Source of the DNA: Craspedostauros australis
Lineage: Eukaryota > Bacillariophyta > Bacillariophyceae > Mastogloiales > Achnanthaceae
Length of the DNA: 64,000 nucleotides
Assembly: GCA_026770025.1 (NCBI GenBank)
Contig: JAMXDE010000048.1
Location: 310,001-374,000, forward strand
Direction of reading: 5' to 3'
This document shows, piece by piece, positions 30,991-42,782 of the stretch. Numbering within the stretch: the stretch's first letter is position 1; each line of letters opens with the position of its first letter. Both the position numbers and the translations under genes were made by a program. The notes under the pieces are model-generated. The model was not told where the DNA came from. It did no database searches and saw nothing but the letters and a program-made list of their open reading frames with translations.

Positions 30991-31752
30991 CGCATCGTGC
31001 ACCAAGAGTTATAGAGTATAGTAATGCGCGTCCGGGTGCAGCCCCAAACCAGAGCATGAGCATCCATCACCATTGTCGACAACTTCTTGATGTCGTTCTT
31101 GGTGTTCTTGTCAACTCGGACACTGGGAATAGGGAGTTGCGGCATTATCAAATTACCTCATTATTCCTCGAATACCGTTTTGGTTGAAGAACTTTCTCTC
31201 GCGCTGTTTCGTCGATTTGAACCAGATCGCCGTTAATTCATCATAGTGGAGCATGTCCTTCGAGACAGCCAACTTTGTCAAATCGTCAAGGATCGGAGGG
31301 AAAGTCCAGCGAAAGCAGGCACAACGCGTTGGCATTTCTGCAACCAAAGCGCTGACAACAACGCGAATCGACGATCGAGGATCCACCACAAATCTGGCGA
31401 CGCCAGAGTTCTTGGCATCGCCCCTCCACGAACCAAACACTCCAGCAAGACATCCGCGCTGATCTCTTTGCTCTCTCTTCTTGGGTGACTTGGCACGAAG
31501 CGATTGGATCCAGAACGCCCAGGCGGCACTGTTTGACAATCATCGTCCGCACCCCTGACTCGTGCAGCACAAATAACTTGGATTGTTTCAGACGAGCACG
31601 ATTGCGAACAGCGGAAGATTGATCAGGTCGTGCCGATCGAGTGCCACAGCATCACAAGGCATCACAGGCCATCACAAGGCATCACAAACTCACAACACCC
31701 CACACACACACCTCACAGCTGCTCGTCCGTACCTGCAGATCAGAATCACAGC
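30991..31752. other. Divergent intergenic region
   Basis: This separates the minus-strand sulfotransferase from the plus-strand propeller gene and so should hold both promoters. No gene is recognised. Short catcacaaggcatcac repeats occur near 31645-31690 in the presumed leader. Confidence 0.5.
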
Positions 31753-34725
31753 ATGGGATCCCTGAACATGATCTCCGCAACCACCATGGCGCTGATGTCA
31801 TGGATGATGCTGACGATGAGCAGCACCTTCGTCAATGCGCAGCCGCCGCTGGAATATCTGGACCAGCCGGAAGACCTTTGGGAGCGACTCATCGACGGCA
31901 CGCCATCCAACGGCAACCAGATCGTCATGGCCCCGGACAACGAGGCTCTCTACGTCACCACCGCCTCTGGCATCATCACAGCGCTGCTGCCGGACAACGG
32001 GTCTCCCATCGGCAAATTCGCGGTGCCCAGCAACGCCGCCGGTTGGGAGGTCTCCTGCCAGTCAGGCATTGAGTTCCACTACGATCCAATGTCGGGCGAG
32101 GATCCTTACTTCGTCTTCACCGTCATCGACAGTCCGCCATTCGGAAGCGCCGCCTCCGACAGAAAACAAAGGTCAGTGCTGTCATCTGTTGCGATGCGTG
32201 TGCTGCGGAGTGCGATCGGTGCGGTGTTGTCCTTTATGCTCGCTCCGATGGGACCCGCAAGCGTGGAGCATTGCAAAGTAGTGTGTTATAATATATTATA
32301 CGAGTCTACCTCCCAGTGCTGCCAAAAGTGCCCACCAAACCAATACAGCAGCAATACATCATGCCAAACCAAACTAGCGCTCACAAATTCAATCACTCAC
32401 TTGTTCACTCTGTCCTTCATTCAATTTCAAATCCCCCGCACCGCGCCACACCACGCCACACTCCACTTTCGCTATCACCAATGTCATTCCCACCATCTCA
32501 ATCACAATCATGAACGACGATGGTACAACATTCACGACATATCATATCATACCATACCATATCATGCCGCATCATATGTATTCGTACCATACACAGCCGT
32601 GTTTTCGCCTTCAACCACTTAATTGTGGATGGGAAAGCATCGCTGGACACCCCGCGATGGACCTCGCCCGCACTAGAGGGCGTCGCGGCCGGAACCCCCA
32701 TCATCTCCACAAATGGTCTCTACGTTTACATCACCACCACTTCGCAGGCCTTCGAAACGGCGGCGCCAACGTCCACTCCCAGCGACATGCCATCTACCGT
32801 GCCTTCTTCCATACCTTCCGCTCAGCCATCCTCCACCCCAAGCAAATCCCCCTCCCAATCTCCCACCATCGCCACCCAATCCCCAACGCAATCATCCGGC
32901 GGCGGCGCGCGCCGTCATCTCCAGGGCGGTCCCGCCGTTGACGAGATTATCGGTTTCTTCACAATGCTCGTCGACGCCAACAATGGCACAGGCGGCACCA
33001 TCGGCTTTCAGAGTGCATCCAACGAAGGCGGTGTCGTGCCCAATCACAACTATGGCCCGCTCGCCATTGCCAGAAACGTCACCGAAGGAAATTACCTGGG
33101 CGGCGCTGGCAACACCAACGACGTGCTCGTGTGGCACTCATTGTCCGATCCGTTCAAGGCACCAACGGACCCGTTCACAAGTGAGACGCGGCTCTTTCAG
33201 CTTCCAGTGGAATTCGATGGCACCAACACTGATATTCTTGAGGTCATCGTCCTCAACCAACGCCCATGGGTCACGGCAGCGGCACCGGCCATCACCTCCG
33301 ACGGACAGAGGCTCTTCATCGGAGCCACGGAATCCATCATCCACGGTTGGGTCAACGGCCGTTCCCTCGATCTCCTGCCCAACTTCGAGGTGGAACTCTC
33401 TGACGATGGATCGGAAGCTGCACCTCCCAACAGGCCGGTGCTCTCCGTGGACGAACAACTTATCTTCATTGCACCGCAGTTTAGACATTTCCAGGCTATC
33501 AACATCTCGACGCAGCAAATCGCTTGGAGCACCATCGGCCTCCTGCCAGAAACGGTGCAGACTGATGCCGTCATCAGCCCCGACGGACTCCATGTTTACT
33601 TTTGCAGCGGTAACAGGGTCTACGCCGTGGAAGCTACCACCGGTGATGATGTCTGGACCACTCCCTCCTACGCCCTCACCCTCGCTCCCGGCAGAATCCT
33701 CAGCGCGGACTTCACCCTCAGCGTGGATGGTCGCATCATGTACATCGCAGGAATCAGAACCAACACGGTCATCGCGATGCGTCTTGCCAGCATGCCGTTG
33801 GTGACTGAAATGCCGTCGGCAATGCCAACCACCAGCTCGCCAACCATCACCGCATCACCAACCGGTTCCGCTGCTCCAACATCCAGCTCTGCGCCCTCCT
33901 GGATCCCATCCGACATGCCGTCCATGGTGCCAACAGAGACGGTAGTGACGGCCTCGCCATCGGCCAATCCAGCAGCCGCAACGACTGCACCGACATCCGC
34001 ACCAACACGTGCCCCCGTCGTCCCCACATCCCCACCAACAGGAGAACCCGGATCAAGTGACGACGATGGTCCTAACATTGGCATCATCATCGGAGCCGTC
34101 GTGGGAGGAGTGGTCCTCATCGGTGTCTGTGTCTTTGCTTTCTTCGCATTGTCGGGTCGAACTGGAGGCGGCGGCGGTGGTGGCCGTCGCAACTCCGATC
34201 ACGAGAATGCCTATGCGCAAGACGACGCAGGCAACTACGGCGCCAGCGCGTACGTCACTGGCGGAGACAGCGGAGGCCAGGCCAGCCAGCGAATGCCATA
34301 CCCACCGGCCGGTGGCGGTGACGACGACGATGGCGACGACGCCGCAGCTCGCGAACGTGCCAGCAACAACGGAGGAACGGCGGGACAGGGCGGTGCGTCC
34401 AGCCAACGCCGTCCATACCCAGTCGGTCAACAGGCAACAAGTCGCCCGGCAGCTCCCCCAAGGGCCGAGCCGCCCATACAGCAATCCGCACCGGCCCAAT
34501 CCTACGAACAGCTGCAGCAGCAACAACAGGAGTACTACCAACAGCGGCAGATGCAGCAGGGACATCCTGGACAGGGCCAGGCCGGAGTACCGCCCGTGAG
34601 TTCCTGTGCTTTGTGTGAAGTGAATCGTCATGACTGTATCCGCCAAGTGATCTCACTCTTCTCAATTTCTTTTTCCTCTTTCATTATGCACGCATGAATT
34701 GCACTCGCAGTGGACCCAGCAATAG
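31753..34725 (+). CDS. Secreted/membrane-anchored beta-propeller protein with Ser/Pro repeats (three exons)
   Basis: Proposed exons are 31753-32171, 32597-34595 and 34711-34725, giving 810 residues. Intron 1 (GTCAGT...acacag) restores the codon AGC and produces SRVFAFNH, a propeller-type strand. Intron 2 (GTGAGT...ctcgcag) is phase 0 and leads to a last exon of only WTQQ plus stop. The protein has a signal peptide ending near FVNA and repeated WD/PQQ-like blades (VYAVEATTGDDVWTT; LYVTTASGIITALLPDNG). It also has diatom-type linkers PSDMPS and SAMPTTSSP, one membrane span (NIGIIIGAVVGGVVLIGVCV) and a cytosolic tail rich in Gly, Pro and Gln. A cell-surface or wall-related role is likely but unproven. 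Reading through intron 2 would instead end at 34697. Confidence 0.8.
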
Positions 34726-34854
34726 GCATCCTTCGTCGTACACGAAGATCCATCAATCAAGTCTATTCTACTTTCCTTTACTTCATTCCGTACGTTTTGG
34801 TACGCAACATAGCAATTAACATCAACAGTAACGCCGTTGTCTACTATATTAGTT

Positions 34855-36651
34855 TTACTCGCATGTCCCCTCTTGCTGCTGCAGTCTTCGCCTCCGCCCA
34901 CGGCGCGATACGGCAACCGTCTTCTGCGAGTCCTTGTCGCCATGCGACCAATGCGCCAGCTCCAAGCTGGCAGCCACGAAATGAATGAGTTTGCGTTTTC
35001 GACCGCCCATCCTTGTGGGGAACACAAAGACCGAGTCCGATTCTGGCGGGTTCTCAATCTTGAAGTCTTCCAAGCGCTTGCGGATCTCCCCTTCTTCCTG
35101 CGCTGTCCAGTCGATGCTGTTGAGATCAACAGTGCCTCCACTGGATGCCGCCGGACGCAACAGATGATCGACAGTCAGCTGGATGTCCGCCTGACACTCA
35201 TCATCTGACGGAAGGTGGTGCGAGACCTGCCCATCTTCGTCTCGCCACGCCAGTAGAATGTCATTCTTTGGAGTTGCCTCCCAAGGTTCCATCCTCGTCA
35301 ACGCGGTCCTGTATCCATACTGCTCCTCCAAGAACAACCGCCGATCCGTCTCCAGCAACGCCTTGGCCGTGCGACGGGCTGCATTGCGACTCGTACGGCA
35401 TTCCTCCAGCTGGCTGTAGTCGGCGGCTTTGGCCAATGCTGCCCAATCCTGCTCCCACGGCGTGTCCGTGATGGCATCGTCCTGAATGGACGCTTTGGCG
35501 GATTGTTGGTCGTTGTTCTTTTTGTCCACAGCATCTTGTTTCTGCACAGCTCCCGTGTCCTGCTTCGCCAACAGCTGGCAAAAAAGCTGCGATTGCGGAT
35601 ATGTGATGCTGGGAATATTCGATCCGGTGGCCTGCCACACGTACGGATTCTTTGCGAAGACGGACGTCTTGCCCACGCAGCACGGCGCAAAGACCAGCGC
35701 GGATGTCTTCTGCTCACCCGCCAGACGGAATGCGGCATCTGTCGCCTCACCACAGAGATGCAAAGCGATTCCCATGTCGAAGTGAATATTCGCGAAGGAT
35801 TGAAGCGGCCCGAAGTAGGTGAATAGATTGGAAATGCCTTCGCAAGGCTGCAATGTTTCCTTCTCCAACGTGATGTCCACTTTGGTTTTGCGCAATGGCG
35901 GTGCGTGGCGATGGTTTGATTCACTTGCAACGTCTAAATTGACGTCTCGATTGCAGTGCGATGCTTTGACGTGACAGAGCTTCAGCGAATGTTCTCCTAA
36001 GTCCACGACTATGATTCGGGCAGTGGGAAGCAACAGGGCGAGAGGTATTCCCAGACTTCCGGAGCCGCCACCGAAGTCCACGATGGTGTAGCCTGGCGAG
36101 GCATGTGGATGCGTTGGTTGTTTGCTCGATGTATGGTCATCGAGGTTGGTGGTGTTCGGGCGCGTAGTTGCTTCGTCCGCTTGGCTTAGTGGAGACTGTC
36201 TCTGCACTCCTCCTATTGCTCGCACATGTGCTCCACCTTGCTTGTTGTTGACATGATCCGGCAGCAACGAAAAGATGCATCGCATCATGGAGTGCAGTTG
36301 CTGTTCCTTCTTCCGTGCCCTCTTCCAGCTCTTGAGCTGTCCCGGCAGATTGCCATACACCCGCGCAGTTGCCTGCAGCTCGTTGAATGGCCAGCATGGC
36401 GAATCTGCACCATCCACATCGTCATTTCTCTCGAGGTTGCTTGTTTCGACTTGGTGCATCGGCATCTTGGAATACGCGGGTTGGACCCTGGTGAGGAGGT
36501 TCGCAACAACCCGCTCGAACTGCTTCAGTCGGATGCCCTTGGCCTTGGCAATCCCCACAAGATCATTGATCCGCTGGTCTTTGCTCTCGCAGTCCAATTC
36601 ACTCGCATCACGGCCACCCAAGGCGACGTGGGCATCTTCGAAAGCCGGCAT
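34855..36651 (-). CDS. SAM-dependent methyltransferase, GSTCD/METTL25 type
   Basis: A 598-residue protein from the first in-frame ATG at 36651. The frame stays open to 36723, so an extra upstream exon is possible. The N-terminal part has WPFNELQATARVYGNLPG. The SAM-binding core begins TIVDFGGGSGSLGIPLALLL, followed by ARIIVVDL as the acidic second strand. Then come MGIALHLCGEATDAAFRLA and VFAPCCVGK, the CG-ATD and CC-GK pair typical of this group. A C-terminal extension contains QYGYRTALTRMEPWEATPKN and a final basic, nuclear-signal-like RRGRRRRLQ. Members act on RNA or protein; the target here is unknown. It lies convergent to the propeller gene, with only about 130 bp between their stops. 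Confidence 0.82.
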   Translation of the reverse strand: MPAFEDAHVALGGRDASELDCESKDQRINDLVGIAKAKGIRLKQFERVVANLLTRVQPAYSKMPMHQVETSNLERNDDVDGADSPCWPFNELQATARVYGNLPGQLKSWKRARKKEQQLHSMMRCIFSLLPDHVNNKQGGAHVRAIGGVQRQSPLSQADEATTRPNTTNLDDHTSSKQPTHPHASPGYTIVDFGGGSGSLGIPLALLLPTARIIVVDLGEHSLKLCHVKASHCNRDVNLDVASESNHRHAPPLRKTKVDITLEKETLQPCEGISNLFTYFGPLQSFANIHFDMGIALHLCGEATDAAFRLAGEQKTSALVFAPCCVGKTSVFAKNPYVWQATGSNIPSITYPQSQLFCQLLAKQDTGAVQKQDAVDKKNNDQQSAKASIQDDAITDTPWEQDWAALAKAADYSQLEECRTSRNAARRTAKALLETDRRLFLEEQYGYRTALTRMEPWEATPKNDILLAWRDEDGQVSHHLPSDDECQADIQLTVDHLLRPAASSGGTVDLNSIDWTAQEEGEIRKRLEDFKIENPPESDSVFVFPTRMGGRKRKLIHFVAASLELAHWSHGDKDSQKTVAVSRRGRRRRLQQQEGTCE

Positions 36652-39486
36652 TCCGCACTGTGTCAAACGGTTTCTGTAATGGAACGCGGTGGTCTCTTTG
36701 TCTTCAGATGAAGTACTATACACCGTGGAGCAACTTCATGAACGACAGGGTCCTCTACTCCTCAGGGCGAATAGGTGCGTTGACGCATTGGTCAGCGGAT
36801 GATACCAACAATGATGATGATGATGATGCGTGACATGATCGCCTCGGCACATCAATGATTTGTTCTTCCGCATCATTTGGTGGTTGGGACTGGATCGTGG
36901 AAGAGACCTTCAATCGTGAACGATCGAAAACGAGTCCCAATGCAGTCACATGGGTCATCTGAGTACGGCATGAGTGACAAGAATGCGCGTCGACCATGAT
37001 GCGGAATCGCGGCAGCCACGACACAAACCGAAGAGAGCACCACAAGTTCGCTTGGCCATCCCGCCACAGCTCTTGTGAAGAAAGACATCGAATTTCGGTC
37101 CAGGGTCTGGGTTCGTGGCTGCTCTCTGGTCGCATGTCTCGCTTGCTGGTGTCGCCACAGGTGTGTACCGTGCAACTATTATACTTCCAAATACTCGACA
37201 AGGATTGCAGCTCGCATGGTACTCCACTCCACGAGCATAATTGTGCGGATCGTACGAGCACGATACAAGCCACACTTACTCTGCAAGTGCCATTTCACGG
37301 TGGGTGAACTTTTTGGAACTTTTGCACTTTGAAGCTGGGGTTGCACTTCAGCAATCATGCGGCAATCCAGGAGGGAAGCGCTACAATGGAGAACCATGGC
37401 TGCAAGAAGTACACGACACTTGCTCATGTCAAAGCAGCGTCACAGGTGTGTCACAGGATCAGCCCAGGCAACCAGCGGCACCGCCGAGAGAGCTGCGCGA
37501 AGAATGAGGTCAGCAACGATGAAGGAAGAGGCAACCTTCACAGACACAGAACTCCGGGCATCAAACTGCAACCTGCAACCTGCGAAAGTTGCAGTTGGAC
37601 AGAACATTACGCACGCACGAGTCACGGAATACTCCCAGGCATGTGATGAACATCGACATGGTTCAAGTTCAATTTGTCTGTGTAGTTCCAGAAACAACTT
37701 GCTGGTTCGTCTTCGCAAGCAACAGGAAACGATCGTTGGCGCAATCGAATACTGTACAGTAGGTCAGCAGCTTTTGCCAACCGTTGTTACGGAACTTGTT
37801 GAAGCAACGCCGAAGGCCCTCCCCCACGGCGCCAAACGCAACTTACATCCGCAGAACAGAACGACGGCAAGAAGGCAGCAATGAAGTACGAGGTATGCAT
37901 GGTGCGCACGGCACCGGATTCAAGGGCATGTCATAGTTGCTACATGCATATGCTGACACATGTTCGTAGCTTGTGTCCATGCCGCGTGAGTCCATGCGCT
38001 TGCGACCACTCGCGTCGTCACCGTTCACTACCGCTGCCACGCAACCTTCGACATGGCCAGAATGCTTGACAGAAGACGAAGAATGCGAAGTAGGAAACAG
38101 AATGCGAAGAACCACCCGAACACGAAACAGGATATTCGCAATCCAGAGAGGGATGGCGAAGTTCTCATCAACTCACCTTGAGCACCCAACATCCCGGGCC
38201 CCAAAGCGCAATGGACGTTTCCCATCCAGACACGAAGAGGAAGAGAGAAACTTCATCCACTTCCATTGTTCCGTATCTTGGGAGACACAAGAGTGGGGGA
38301 TCCTATTCGAGAGCACCACACGTACATGCTCTACACCCTCTCTTGGGTCTTCTGCTCGTCTTCACGTGATATTCGATCCCTCCGAGGCCAACGCTGCTCT
38401 AGATTCGGATAGTAATCTCGCAATTCTAACTTTTCCATTGCTTTGCCATACGAATATTCATTGAATAATACAATACGTGCCTATCGCACGCATTGGCAGA
38501 GTATACAATTGCATCACCAGTACAAAGCACCAACAAATTACACCAGCACGTGGAGACATGGGGCATGTACCATAGGGGCTTCACCGTCCGCAGAGATCTG
38601 TCATGACATGCACGATACATACCATACCATACTATACCATGGCAACACCTGCAGAACTATCCTGTACTACTATGAGCGCAAACCGCACAAGGGGGTGCAT
38701 GATAACAGCCCCTCCAGTAACGCTGTTGATGTCTACACTTGCCTGGACATCATGGCCTCGTCGTTTTACAGACCTTGTGGTGGCGGCGCAGGTCACAAGG
38801 CCCCTTGGGTTGGGCCATTAGTCACTTCAATCACCACTGCTTCCGCTGCCAACTCTTCACATGGCCATGGCGTGCCCAGACTTCTCTCTCCTTCTCTTCT
38901 TGCTCTCGCGTTGTTGGCTGCTCATGGCTCTTGCACGGAAATAGCACACAAAGGCACAACACGGTTCGTCACCTCTTGGCTGCATTGGAGAACCTCTCCT
39001 GGGCGTTCTGTCTTCTTGATCCCGGATTTGCGTGGTACGTCATCAATCACAGGTTTTCGAACAGGACAAATTGCACCTTTAGGAGCAGAAGACGCTTCAT
39101 GTCAAAACGTGTGACAAAGAGGTCATCTCTTGGATGGGGCCTCCTCTTGTGGAGTTCCGTACAGCCCAACACGAACCCCATCCAATCGCCACGATGCAAA
39201 CAGGACAGCACTCCCACCCAGACGCGAAGGATGAGGGGAGGGACTCGTGACGACCTTGCTGAGCAAAATCGACACTCCTCGGAAGCAGATACCCACTCAC
39301 AAAAAGCAGCCTCGCCCAAACCAAAACCGCCCAAAGACCCACATTAATTCAACCTAACAGCATTCCAAACACATTGAACGCACCCACCACCGCAACAGAG
39401 AGATAGAAGCAGGGAAGCAGCGAACATACGCTTTGAACATACATACCAAACACACTTGCCAGGTCATACTCGCACACGCACACAAG
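36652..39486. other. Long spacer, no supported gene
   Basis: Open frames up to 223 codons (38443-39114, plus) and 175 codons (37357-37884, plus) have no motif, no regular codon bias and many rare residues, so I do not call them. The last 130 bases before 39487 are an A/C-rich leader for the next gene. Confidence 0.45.
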
Positions 39487-39906
39487 ATGGGAGATTCCAA
39501 TCTCAACGGGCCCGCCTCTGGAAGCAGCAGTAGCTGCCAGCCGGGCAACATCCCGCTCAACGACTCGTCAGCCGTATCCCAGACCCAGCCAATCCACACG
39601 CATGTACACATGGGATCGCAATCGTTGCTACGGTACTGGGGATCGTCCAGTGTCCACAGTTTCCCACACTTGGGTGAAAGCGGCGCAAGCACGAGCCAAT
39701 CGGAGATGCCATCCAGGCACCCTGTATGCTGTCCTTCGAAGGGTGGGGGCGTGCCATGGACAGCGATGGGCAACGCACAAGCAGCCTCAAGCGACCGGAC
39801 GACCCAGATCATCGACATTCTGGATTCTGTTCTGGATATCCTGAACGATGAAGACGATGGCTGTGACGATGGTATTGACGATGAGTTGCTTCACTTCCTG
39901 GGATGA
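39487..39906 (+). CDS. Small low-complexity protein, IDxLD-tail family member A
   Basis: A 139-residue protein from the first in-frame ATG (39487, context cacaag). The body is rich in Ser, Gly, Gln and Pro and probably disordered (GPASGSSSSCQPGN). The C-terminus is an amphipathic acidic helix, TTQIIDILDSVLDILNDEDD, followed by DDGIDDELLHFLG. The same kind of tail occurs in the genes at 42378 and 54817, while the bodies do not align. No signal peptide or membrane span is present. The tail resembles an acidic transactivation or docking helix, but the function is unknown. Small size and low complexity make the call moderate; the conserved tail in three genes supports it. Confidence 0.62.
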   Translation: MGDSNLNGPASGSSSSCQPGNIPLNDSSAVSQTQPIHTHVHMGSQSLLRYWGSSSVHSFPHLGESGASTSQSEMPSRHPVCCPSKGGGVPWTAMGNAQAASSDRTTQIIDILDSVLDILNDEDDGCDDGIDDELLHFLG

Positions 39907-42377
39907 TCTGATTCGCTTGATCGATATCTGTACGCAACCCACCAGCTGTATCATGCGTACGGATACGAGTGCAATACTTACATCGACACCCCTCGAGCAA
40001 CGTGGCAGCACCCAAGAGCAATCCCATGCAATCTGTGGGAGCTTTCCGTCGATTTTGCCAGATCCATCTTCCGGATACCATGGGACCAGATGGAGCGAGA
40101 TGACGGTATCGACACGAACGCTACCAACACCGCCGCTGGTACAATGCACAGATTGTGGGCACTTTGCCCAAGAAGGAAATCCCTCAGACTGGGACACAGA
40201 ACGAGAGTGATAGCGACAGCAAAGACGAAGACCAGGAAGTCATGGCATGTACAGTATACATACCCTACACAATCTGTCTGTTAAATAATGCATAGTCAAA
40301 CACGACGTACAATAATAGAATACGATGTATTATAATAGAATAGAATATAACCGCATAGTGTCATTTTTCGCAATAGCATAGCACGCGCAATAGGCATGGG
40401 AGTAGTAACATTGTACGCACTGTGCCATGCTCGTTGATATCGGAATGGTTCGAATCCGTACTCTGGAAAAATGCCATACCAACATGAACGAGGAATGGCA
40501 TTGGTGAACCGACGCGCGATCTTGTCGTGGCCACTCGAGCCCTCCCACCAGGCCTCATGCGTCGAGGATAAGGAGACCATACATGTACTCTCCTATGAGC
40601 TATTATACATACCATACTCCACGCACCGTACAAATACTGTACGAATGCTATACGAATGCCCAACGCTGGATGCTATCAATGCCGGTATCACTGCAACATG
40701 ATCAATCCTTCTGCTGGAGTCTACTCATTGACTGCACTTCACTGGCTCGTACTGTGGCACTCCGCCCCAAGGGCGCGGACTGCTCTGGGCGCAAATAGCA
40801 ACACGCATGCAGAGGCTTCGTGGTAGGCTCCATGCGGAAGGCAGAACGTCATCCTTGTCTGTGATTGATGTTGAAGCTTGCGGCCAGGGGGTGTACGTAT
40901 GGGCTTCGATGCTGGGCGCGGAATGGTACCTCGTTTGAATCCAGCATCGCACACGCAGCAGAGGAGACTTGTTTGTGCCTTCCTCTCTCTCTCTCTCTCT
41001 GCGAAGAAAGCAAGAGAGCTCTCTGTGCTGTGCGATTAGCTGGTGCGATGGCTTGTGCACCATCGACCAATACTCCACCGTCGGTCGCGCGCCGCTCTTG
41101 ACCGTCAGCACATCGCAGCCGCGGATACGCACACCATGCTGATGACGACACGAGAGTGGCCACCCGCCCCTCCCTAGCTCGCAGTAGTTGGTCGTACCGT
41201 GACCCTGCAATCACGAAATCTCTGCCGCCATCTCTCTGATCCGCACTGCTGACGGACTGATCCAAGTTGAAGATGTGCAGAACACTGGACAAATTGAGAC
41301 AAATGTGGGAAGAATCGGTCTTGGGGGAGCCTTTTTCTTCGGACCTCGCGTCCAAAGTGTTTGTTCACACGGCGCAGATAATTTCGGGAGATAAGAGGAC
41401 CTCGCAAGAGAAGTGACGAATGGTGCGCAACTTCTGTCCCACTCTCACTCTTTCTATTTCTCTTCACTCGGGTTTCTGTGGCAAGCGACATTGTTCGGGT
41501 TGTGCGTTTCTCCATGTTCTCCGCGTCGCGTGGGCTCTCCCTCATGCCATACTTGTTGAATTGTTCGCGACTGCCACAGCGTTCTGGTTCCCTGGGACGT
41601 GGTTGTGACTTCTCTCTGGGAGACACACTAGCCTAGTTGTTGCTTTGGAGCAGTACCGAATGGAAATTTGGCCCCACCACCAGCGTTCCTTCCGCGAACA
41701 TTCGTGACCACGAAGTGTCACTTAGGCTATAATTCGTCCCAGAAAAGAACATGGAGGCTTTGTTCGAAGCAGATGGCCGAAAAGGCAGTTGGTGGATGCT
41801 CATGAGAACCGGAAAAGACACGCACTGCCCACTTCGCGCCTTGCCGATTCTGACGATGGAGGGAGAGAGACGGGCACAACCACACTTTCTCCACGCTGGA
41901 CCGCAGCACGACCGCAGCACGCGAGCCACAGGTCGGAGATCGTAGGCAGCTCGTGCCTGCTGGTATCATGTGTACAACAAGAACAGCCACTGGCGCCCGT
42001 TGGTGCCTTGCGAGAGAGAAGCAAGACATGTCAACGCGCCCTTTGACTCGTTCTGTGCACACCATCGTGCCATGGCCCGTACTCTGCACATGTGCCTTCT
42101 TCAGACACTCGACAGATGCGACAAATCAAAGCAGAGACGAAAAAGGGAGCAGAAATGCGAACTGACAACCACAGGGCAGAGACGCGACATGGGAGGCTGG
42201 CCATTTGAGGCATTCTGGCGCCACCTCTCCTTGGAGCCATAATTTCAGAACAGACAGAAAGGACAACAACAACATCAAGCACATTGGGCATCCATCACGC
42301 ATCGCGAAACACCAACCAAACCCAACACCAGCACTCGACGCAACACAGCACTTATTGACATCATACAACATCACACC
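39907..42377. other. Spacer, no supported gene
   Basis: Frames are short and overlapping. An A/T-rich patch with taatagaat repeats lies at about 40312-40350. A (ct) run lies near 40983-41002. The final 100 bases before 42378 are an A/C-rich leader. Confidence 0.45.
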
Positions 42378-42782
42378 ATGACATACCACAAGCAAGCGCA
42401 GCAGCAGACCAACATCGTGGCTCTCATGGCCTCGGCATCTCAGAACCGCCACATGCTCCCATCTCGGTCGTTGCCACCATCGTCACAGTCTCCGTCCTCT
42501 CCGCAATCAGCGCATCGAGGGGAGTACAGAAGGAGCATGCAGATCCCCGCCTCCTTGGCATCTGGATTGTACCCTTCAAGAGGAGCACCAGCGCACTCGT
42601 TGTTCTCATCTCCAACGCCAATGTCACCTCTGTTCTTGGCATCGGGCGACTCCCAAGCAGCCACCGTGAGCTCGCAGCGAGCTCTGCTCATCGACACCAT
42701 CGATGATGTTCTGCACTTGATCCAGGAGGACCAGGACTCGCTGTGCTCCCCCACCGACGCGATCGATCAGCTGCTGCAATAA
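42378..42782 (+). CDS. Small low-complexity protein, IDxLD-tail family member B
   Basis: A 134-residue protein. The body is rich in Ser, Pro and Gln (SRSLPPSSQSPSSPQSAH) with SPTPMSP phospho-site-like motifs. The tail ALLIDTIDDVLHLIQEDQD followed by DAIDQLLQ parallels members A and B's relatives: hydrophobics at i, i+3/4 with Asp between, and a short second helix ending in LL. The ATG at 42378 is in a good context (cacaccATG) after an A/C-rich leader. It lies 2.5 kb after member A on the same strand. The function is unknown; a disordered regulator with a helical docking or activation tail is the inference. Confidence 0.62.
   Translation: MTYHKQAQQQTNIVALMASASQNRHMLPSRSLPPSSQSPSSPQSAHRGEYRRSMQIPASLASGLYPSRGAPAHSLFSSPTPMSPLFLASGDSQAATVSSQRALLIDTIDDVLHLIQEDQDSLCSPTDAIDQLLQ

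Noticed and set aside
34596-34697. Reading the propeller protein through to a stop at 34697
   Set aside because: A consensus donor and acceptor give a phase-0 splice, and the read-through tail is poor in quality. It is kept only as a possible isoform.
38443-39114. 223-codon plus-strand open frame
   Set aside because: No domain, irregular composition rich in His, Tyr and Cys, and it overlaps other frames. It has no true gene signature.
40440-40470. tRNA T-arm-like ggttcgaatcc
   Set aside because: No matching acceptor stem, D-arm or anticodon arm could be placed around it. A similar ggattcgaatcc at about 7505 also fails.
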